From assembly GCA_028715225.1 (NCBI GenBank), contig JAQUSH010000024.1, positions 1 to 8,873 on the forward strand: a stretch of DNA of 8,873 bases, read 5' to 3'. Positions 5,167-8,873 of this stretch are shown here, in pieces. The number at the start of each line of letters is the position of its first letter. Within the stretch, counting starts at the first letter, position 1. Made by a program: the position numbers and the translations under genes. The notes beneath the pieces are model-generated. The model was not told the DNA's origin. It saw nothing but the letters and a program-made list of their open reading frames with translations, and did no database searches. Source of the DNA: Candidatus Aenigmatarchaeota archaeon (GTDB taxonomy: Archaea > Aenigmatarchaeota > Aenigmatarchaeia > Aenigmatarchaeales > Aenigmatarchaeaceae).

Positions 5167-6615
5167 ATGAGAATAGCCTTTGTAAACCCGCCATACAAGG
5201 TGGCATTTAGTAGAGCAAGTCGTTGGCCAGAAGTGACAAAGTCTGGGACCTTGTACATACCAATTTTTTTGTGTTATGCAGCTGCTTACGCAGAAAAGAA
5301 CGGACATGAAATATTTGTACTTGATGCAATAGCTAAGAACTTTGATTTTGAGATGGCTATAGCTGAAATAGACAAGTTCAAGCCAGAAATGGTTGTTTTT
5401 GAATCGTCAACTCCTAGCATAAAAAATGATGTTGCTTTTATTGCTAAATACAAAGGAGACAATCCAAGAGTTAAAACAATTCTAGTTGGTACTCATCCTT
5501 CGGCTTTGCCAGATGAAACAATGAAATTATCTCCTGCTATTGATTTTATTGCCAAGCATGAATACGATGAGACGGTTGTGGATATTGCTAAAATGGTTGA
5601 AGGATTGAAAAGACCAAGCCAGGTTGATGGTTTAGTTTATAGAGACGGTCAGAAAATACTTTCTACAAGACCTAGAGAACCGATGAGAAACTTAGATGAT
5701 ATTCCTTTTGTGTCTGAAATCTATAAAAGATTTTTAAAAATAGAAGATTATCGTTATGCTTTAGCTCAGCATCCTATGATGCAAGTTATGTCTAGCCGCG
5801 GATGTCCGAACATGTGCACATTTTGTGTTTATCCACAGACTCTCATGGGTCATGCGTTTAGACCAAGATCAGCTGAAAATTTTGTGAAAGAACTTATATG
5901 GATTTCTAAAAACTTCCACGGGTTGAAAGAAATATTTGTTGAAGATGATACATTTACTGTAGATAAAGAGCGCGTTCTGAAAATATGCAAGCTAATCAAA
6001 GATAATGATTTGAAAATTAAGTGGTCTGCTAATGTTCGTGCTGATGTCCCTTATGAAACACTGCAAGCTATGAAAGATGCAGGATGCAGAATGGTTATAG
6101 TTGGTTACGAATCTGGAAATCAATCAATACTTAATACAATAAAGAAAGGAATAACAATCCAGATGGCTGAAGACTTTACAATTAATGCGAAGAAAGCTGG
6201 GCTTAAGATATTTGGATGCTTTATGATTGGATTGCCTGGCGAGACAAAAGAGACTATCGAGGAAACATTCCAGTTTGCAAAAAGACTAAAACCTGACATG
6301 GTTTTCTTCCAGCAGGCTGTGCCTTTCCCCGGAACCGAATTTTACAATTACTGTAGATTAAATAAATATCTTGTTGCTAACGACTGGAGCGAGTGGCTTG
6401 ACAAAAACGGCCAGCTTGATTGCATAGTTAGCTATCCTGATCTGACAAGAGAAGAGATTTGCCAGCTGAAAGACAATCTGATGATAAGATATTACACTTC
6501 ACCTAAACACATTCTTCATACAGTTACTCATAATCTTAATCCAAGCGAGATTACAAGATTAGGAAAAGCAGGAACTCAGTTTTTGAAATACCTAGTCAAA
6601 AGGAGAAAGAAATGA
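5167..6615 (+). CDS. Radical SAM protein with N-terminal B12-binding-type domain (BchE/HpnJ-like)
   Basis: The 482-residue product has a Rossmann-like cobalamin-binding-type domain (about 1-145) with the opening RIAFVNPPY, then YIPIFLCYAAAYAEKNGHEIFVLD and ILVGTHPSALP (105-115). The radical SAM core (about 200-400) has the cluster motif C213-PNM-C217-TF-C220, three cysteines for the 4Fe-4S cluster that cleaves S-adenosylmethionine. VEDDTFTVD, GYESGN and FMIGLPGET are typical later strands. The DxHxxG motif is absent (D53 is followed by AIAKN), so any cobalamin would bind without a His ligand, as is common in this subfamily. Members perform methylations, cyclisations or other radical steps on lipids, pigments, antibiotics and sugars. 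As first gene of a glycosyltransferase operon, it likely modifies a surface lipid or sugar; the substrate is unknown. The ATG lies about 27 bases from a TATA-like box shared with the divergent small gene. The end overlaps the next start by ATGA. Confidence 0.9.
   Translation: MRIAFVNPPYKVAFSRASRWPEVTKSGTLYIPIFLCYAAAYAEKNGHEIFVLDAIAKNFDFEMAIAEIDKFKPEMVVFESSTPSIKNDVAFIAKYKGDNPRVKTILVGTHPSALPDETMKLSPAIDFIAKHEYDETVVDIAKMVEGLKRPSQVDGLVYRDGQKILSTRPREPMRNLDDIPFVSEIYKRFLKIEDYRYALAQHPMMQVMSSRGCPNMCTFCVYPQTLMGHAFRPRSAENFVKELIWISKNFHGLKEIFVEDDTFTVDKERVLKICKLIKDNDLKIKWSANVRADVPYETLQAMKDAGCRMVIVGYESGNQSILNTIKKGITIQMAEDFTINAKKAGLKIFGCFMIGLPGETKETIEETFQFAKRLKPDMVFFQQAVPFPGTEFYNYCRLNKYLVANDWSEWLDKNGQLDCIVSYPDLTREEICQLKDNLMIRYYTSPKHILHTVTHNLNPSEITRLGKAGTQFLKYLVKRRKK
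6600..6605 (+). promoter_or_regulatory. Ribosome binding site of the small membrane protein gene
   Basis: AAGGAG lies 6 bases before the ATG at 6612, within the last codons of the radical SAM gene. It is the strongest ribosome binding site in the window and argues that the small open frame is really translated. Confidence 0.65.
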
Positions 6616-6863
6616 TTGAAACTATATTATTGGAGCTCGTTGTTGGCGCACTGTTTGGAATTATCGGTAGTGTTTTTGCACAAATGATGATTGAAAACTG
6701 GAAAATAAAAGAGAAACCAGCCAAAAAGGATATCGAAAAAATGTATAAATTATCTACTTACATATTTGTTTTTGTTGTGATTATAGTAGTATTATTAGCA
6801 ATGCAAATTGAATTACCATTACTCGGATTCATATTATTAGCAACTTTATTTGTAGTGATATAA
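6612..6863 (+). CDS. Small integral membrane protein, operon member
   Basis: This 83-residue product is mostly hydrophobic. Residues 4-24 (ILLELVVGALFGIIGSVFAQ) form one helix. A charged loop follows (ENWKIKEKPAKKDIEKMYK, about 28-46), then one long or two short helices from about 48 to 83. It belongs to no family I can name. The start overlaps the radical SAM stop as ATGA and has a strong AAGGAG site 6 bases upstream. The stop directly abuts the ATG of the GT2 gene, so it is very likely translated in step with both. Possible roles are a membrane anchor or subunit for the enzymes around it, or a small carrier of lipid-linked intermediates. These are guesses from position only. Confidence 0.75.
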   Translation: MIETILLELVVGALFGIIGSVFAQMMIENWKIKEKPAKKDIEKMYKLSTYIFVFVVIIVVLLAMQIELPLLGFILLATLFVVI

Positions 6864-7823
6864 ATGAAACAATCATCAGTAACAGTGTTGTTAACAGTAA
6901 GAAATAATGCTAGCACTATTAGAAAATGTGTGGAATCTCTCCTTAATCAGAATTATAATAATTATAAAATTTATATTACAGAAGCATATTCTACAGATAA
7001 AACATATCAAATCTTAGATTCGTTAAGAAAAAAATATTCTAAGAAGATAGTACTTGAGAGAATTCATGGAAACATGTCAGTTGCTTATAATCATATGTTA
7101 AAGAAAGTAAACACGGATTTTGTTGCATTTACAGACGGAGACGCAGTCTGCGACAAGAACTGGCTGAAAGAACTTATGTCAGGCTTCAAGCCAGTAGTAG
7201 TTGCAGTCGGTGGTATGATTAGGAACCCAAAGACAGAAAATAAATTACAAATGTTAATTGGAAGAGAATTAGAATACAGATTTTCTAATTTACCAAATAA
7301 TGTTTCTAGACTACCTACAATGAATCTTTGTGTCAGAACAAAGGCAGCAAAAGCAGAAAAGTTTGATGAGAAACTTCGAGTAGCACAAGAAACTGAATGG
7401 GGTTATCGATTAAATAAGTATGGTCGTACAAAATTTAATAAAAAGGCCATCGTTTGGCATTATCATCGTGCAACATGGAAAGCATACATAAAACAACAAT
7501 ATCTTTATGCACAGAATATGCCAAGAGTTTATCTATCCAAAAAACACGGAACTAAGATTAGTGGAGATGAAATATCTAATCCGTGGTCAGCAATTTTATT
7601 AGGAAGTGTAGGTTTATTCTTACTACTTTCGATATTTTATATTCCATATATTTATCTTTTTTATATATCATTTGTTGTTACATTGATATCATATATTGCT
7701 CGTTCATTTATGATTGTAAACAATATAATAGATGTCATTTATCTTTCATTTATATTTTTTATTAGAGAATTTGTATGGATATTTGGTGTTTTATCAGGTT
7801 TGTCAAAGGTGTTTAAAAAATGA
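6864..7823 (+). CDS. Family 2 (GT-A fold) glycosyltransferase with C-terminal membrane helices
   Basis: The 319-residue protein begins with the GT2 opening SVTVLLTVRNNASTIRKCVESLLNQ (5-29). At 91-93 it has Asp-Gly-Asp in FVAFTDGDAVCDKNWL, the DxD-type site that binds the metal and nucleotide sugar. QETEWGYRL (175-183) corresponds to the ED-x-x-x-R region carrying the catalytic base, with E176 or E178 as candidates. WHYHRATWKAYIKQQYLYA (198-216) is the usual end of the catalytic domain. From about 240 to 310 there are two or three transmembrane helices, so the enzyme works at the cytosolic face of the membrane, probably on a lipid-linked acceptor. Family members transfer one sugar from a UDP-, GDP- or dTDP-sugar, or make polyprenyl-phosphate sugars. 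The sugar cannot be predicted. It abuts the preceding gene and overlaps the following one as ATGA, inside one operon. Confidence 0.9.
   Translation: MKQSSVTVLLTVRNNASTIRKCVESLLNQNYNNYKIYITEAYSTDKTYQILDSLRKKYSKKIVLERIHGNMSVAYNHMLKKVNTDFVAFTDGDAVCDKNWLKELMSGFKPVVVAVGGMIRNPKTENKLQMLIGRELEYRFSNLPNNVSRLPTMNLCVRTKAAKAEKFDEKLRVAQETEWGYRLNKYGRTKFNKKAIVWHYHRATWKAYIKQQYLYAQNMPRVYLSKKHGTKISGDEISNPWSAILLGSVGLFLLLSIFYIPYIYLFYISFVVTLISYIARSFMIVNNIIDVIYLSFIFFIREFVWIFGVLSGLSKVFKK
7805..7811 (+). promoter_or_regulatory. Ribosome binding site of the GT4 gene
   Basis: AAAGGTG lies 8 bases before the ATG at 7820, inside the end of the GT2 gene. It supports the ATGA-overlapping start. Confidence 0.55.
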
Positions 7824-8863
7824 AAGTACTTTACATTCACGACTTGTATCCTCCAGAAATAGTAGGCGGAGGAGAATTCTACGCAGAAAATCTAGTCACG
7901 CAATTAAAGAAAAGAGGAATAGAAATGATGGTTTTGTGCGGAACAAAAGGAAGAACCAGAACAGAAACCAGAAACGGAGTCAAAGTAAAAAGAATCCACT
8001 TTAATACAAGAAGAGAATTGATGTTTAAGGTTAGAGAGATGAAGAAAGCAATGAAGGAATTCAGACCAGACGTAGTTCATACAAACGCATTTACTGTCTG
8101 CGCACCGTCTTATTTTGCAGCAAGATCATTAGGGATACCAGTTGTAGTAAACTTGCATTTTCTCTTTCTTGATGAATATTTCAGATACCATAACATGGCA
8201 AAAGCATATGCTTTCATGAATATGGAAAAAGCCATACTTAAGATTCCTTATGACAAGATAATCGCTTTGTCTTATGAAATAATGCACAATTTGAAAGAAC
8301 TTAATCTAGATAAGAAATCTGTTCTCATAGAGCACGCGATAAACACAAAGATATTCAAGAACAAAAAGAAACCAAAGCGTTTCACAATTGCTTCATACAC
8401 AACAACAGAAGCAAGCAAAGGGTTTGACATATTCTTAGATCTGAGAAAGAAAGTAAAGGACGCAGATTTTATTGTCTACGGAAAAACAACTGAAGAGATG
8501 AGAAAAGAACTTGAGAAATACAATATAAAATATTACGGAATTGTTCCATATCCTAAGTTGATTAAGTTCCTTAATAACGCAAGTGTTTTCTTTGGACACG
8601 GTTTAGCTGCGAAAGACGCAATGGCTTCAGGATGCCCTACGATTCTGAATGAGTCTACACCAAGACTGATGAATTATCATCATAAAGAACTGAAAGCAGG
8701 TGTCATGCTTCATGGCGACCCAGTCAAGATAATAAACAAATTGAAGACAGACAAGAAATACTACAAGAATATTTCTAAGAAATCAGCTGAATTCATAAGA
8801 AAGAATTATGATACAGAGATAATCATACCGAAGATAATCAATGTTTACAGAGAGCTGGTCTAA
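7820..8863 (+). CDS. Family 4 (GT-B fold) glycosyltransferase
   Basis: The 347-residue product starts with VLYIHDLYPPEIVGGGEFYAENL (3-25), the Gly-rich acceptor-side loop of GT4 enzymes. FRPDVVHTNAF (81-91) and GIPVVVNLHF (105-114) follow in the N-terminal Rossmann domain. The second domain starts near 186, with YTTTEASKGFDIFLD and DADFIVYGK. FFGHGLAAKDAMASGCPTI (257-275) is the donor-binding site. In canonical members this segment carries the EX7E motif; here the second Glu position is Asp266 and the first appears to be Gly or His, so the motif is degenerate. Retaining sugar transfer from a nucleotide sugar to a glycan or lipid is expected. No membrane helix is visible, so it is cytosolic or peripheral. 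The start overlaps the GT2 stop as ATGA with an AAAGGTG site 8 bases upstream. Confidence 0.88.
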   Translation: MKVLYIHDLYPPEIVGGGEFYAENLVTQLKKRGIEMMVLCGTKGRTRTETRNGVKVKRIHFNTRRELMFKVREMKKAMKEFRPDVVHTNAFTVCAPSYFAARSLGIPVVVNLHFLFLDEYFRYHNMAKAYAFMNMEKAILKIPYDKIIALSYEIMHNLKELNLDKKSVLIEHAINTKIFKNKKKPKRFTIASYTTTEASKGFDIFLDLRKKVKDADFIVYGKTTEEMRKELEKYNIKYYGIVPYPKLIKFLNNASVFFGHGLAAKDAMASGCPTILNESTPRLMNYHHKELKAGVMLHGDPVKIINKLKTDKKYYKNISKKSAEFIRKNYDTEIIIPKIINVYRELV

Positions 8864-8873
8864 TGAAGAATTA
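8863..8873 (+). CDS. First codons of a further operon gene (partial)
   Basis: An ATG overlaps the last base of the GT4 stop codon (TAATG) and is followed by AAG AAT before the window ends. The one-base overlap fits the packing of the rest of the operon, so this is probably the next gene of the same unit. Three codons say nothing about its product. Confidence 0.35.

Noticed and set aside
7583..8004. Overlapping plus-strand frames within the GT2 and GT4 genes
   Set aside because: They are out of frame with clear glycosyltransferases and have low-complexity composition (Tyr/Ile-rich or Arg/Ser-rich) caused by AT-rich codons.

Overview
The window looks archaeal, most likely from a small-genome AT-rich lineage of the DPANN type, though the exact group cannot be fixed from sequence alone. 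The reasons are: TATA-like boxes centred about 25-34 bases upstream of the first gene of each transcription unit, which leaves almost no 5' leader; Shine-Dalgarno-like motifs only in front of internal operon genes; very tight packing with ATGA stop/start overlaps; and a GlcNAc-1-phosphate transferase whose N-terminal region resembles archaeal and eukaryotic dolichol-type enzymes. No rRNA, tRNA, CRISPR array or transposase is visible.

Left part (1-3146, all minus strand). A GT39-like polyprenol-dependent membrane glycosyltransferase (3146-1623) and a cysteine-bearing protein of unknown function (1589-1149) each have their own TATA box. A third unit (1100 leftward) runs GNAT acetyltransferase, hexapeptide-repeat acetyltransferase, then the start of a polyprenyl-phosphate GlcNAc-1-phosphate transferase that leaves the window. 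This set fits making a lipid-linked sugar, acylating it, and transferring sugars on the outer face of the membrane, as in archaeal protein N-glycosylation or surface glycan synthesis.

Middle part (3201-5114). This is a block of four genes I cannot assign to a pathway. Two small proteins overlap by ATGA and look like distant paralogs with a thioredoxin-like layout and unusual cysteine motifs. Next is a helical 271-residue protein with an internal 25-residue repeat, flanked by a 24-base near-identical direct repeat. Last is a convergent 80-residue protein. The block joins its neighbours at both ends through 52-54 base divergent intergenic regions, each with a single TATA-like box midway between the two start codons.

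Right part (5167 to the end, plus strand). One operon encodes a B12-binding-type radical SAM enzyme, a small membrane protein, a GT2 glycosyltransferase with C-terminal membrane helices, a GT4 glycosyltransferase, and the first codons of a further gene. Junctions are ATGA, directly abutting, ATGA and TAATG, so translation is probably coupled. The operon reads as a surface glycan or glycolipid assembly unit in which the radical SAM enzyme would modify a lipid or sugar; its substrate is unknown.

No stretch longer than about 62 bases lacks a gene. The points most worth following are the direct repeat around the orphan gene, the symmetric shared promoters, and the tandem thioredoxin-like pair.
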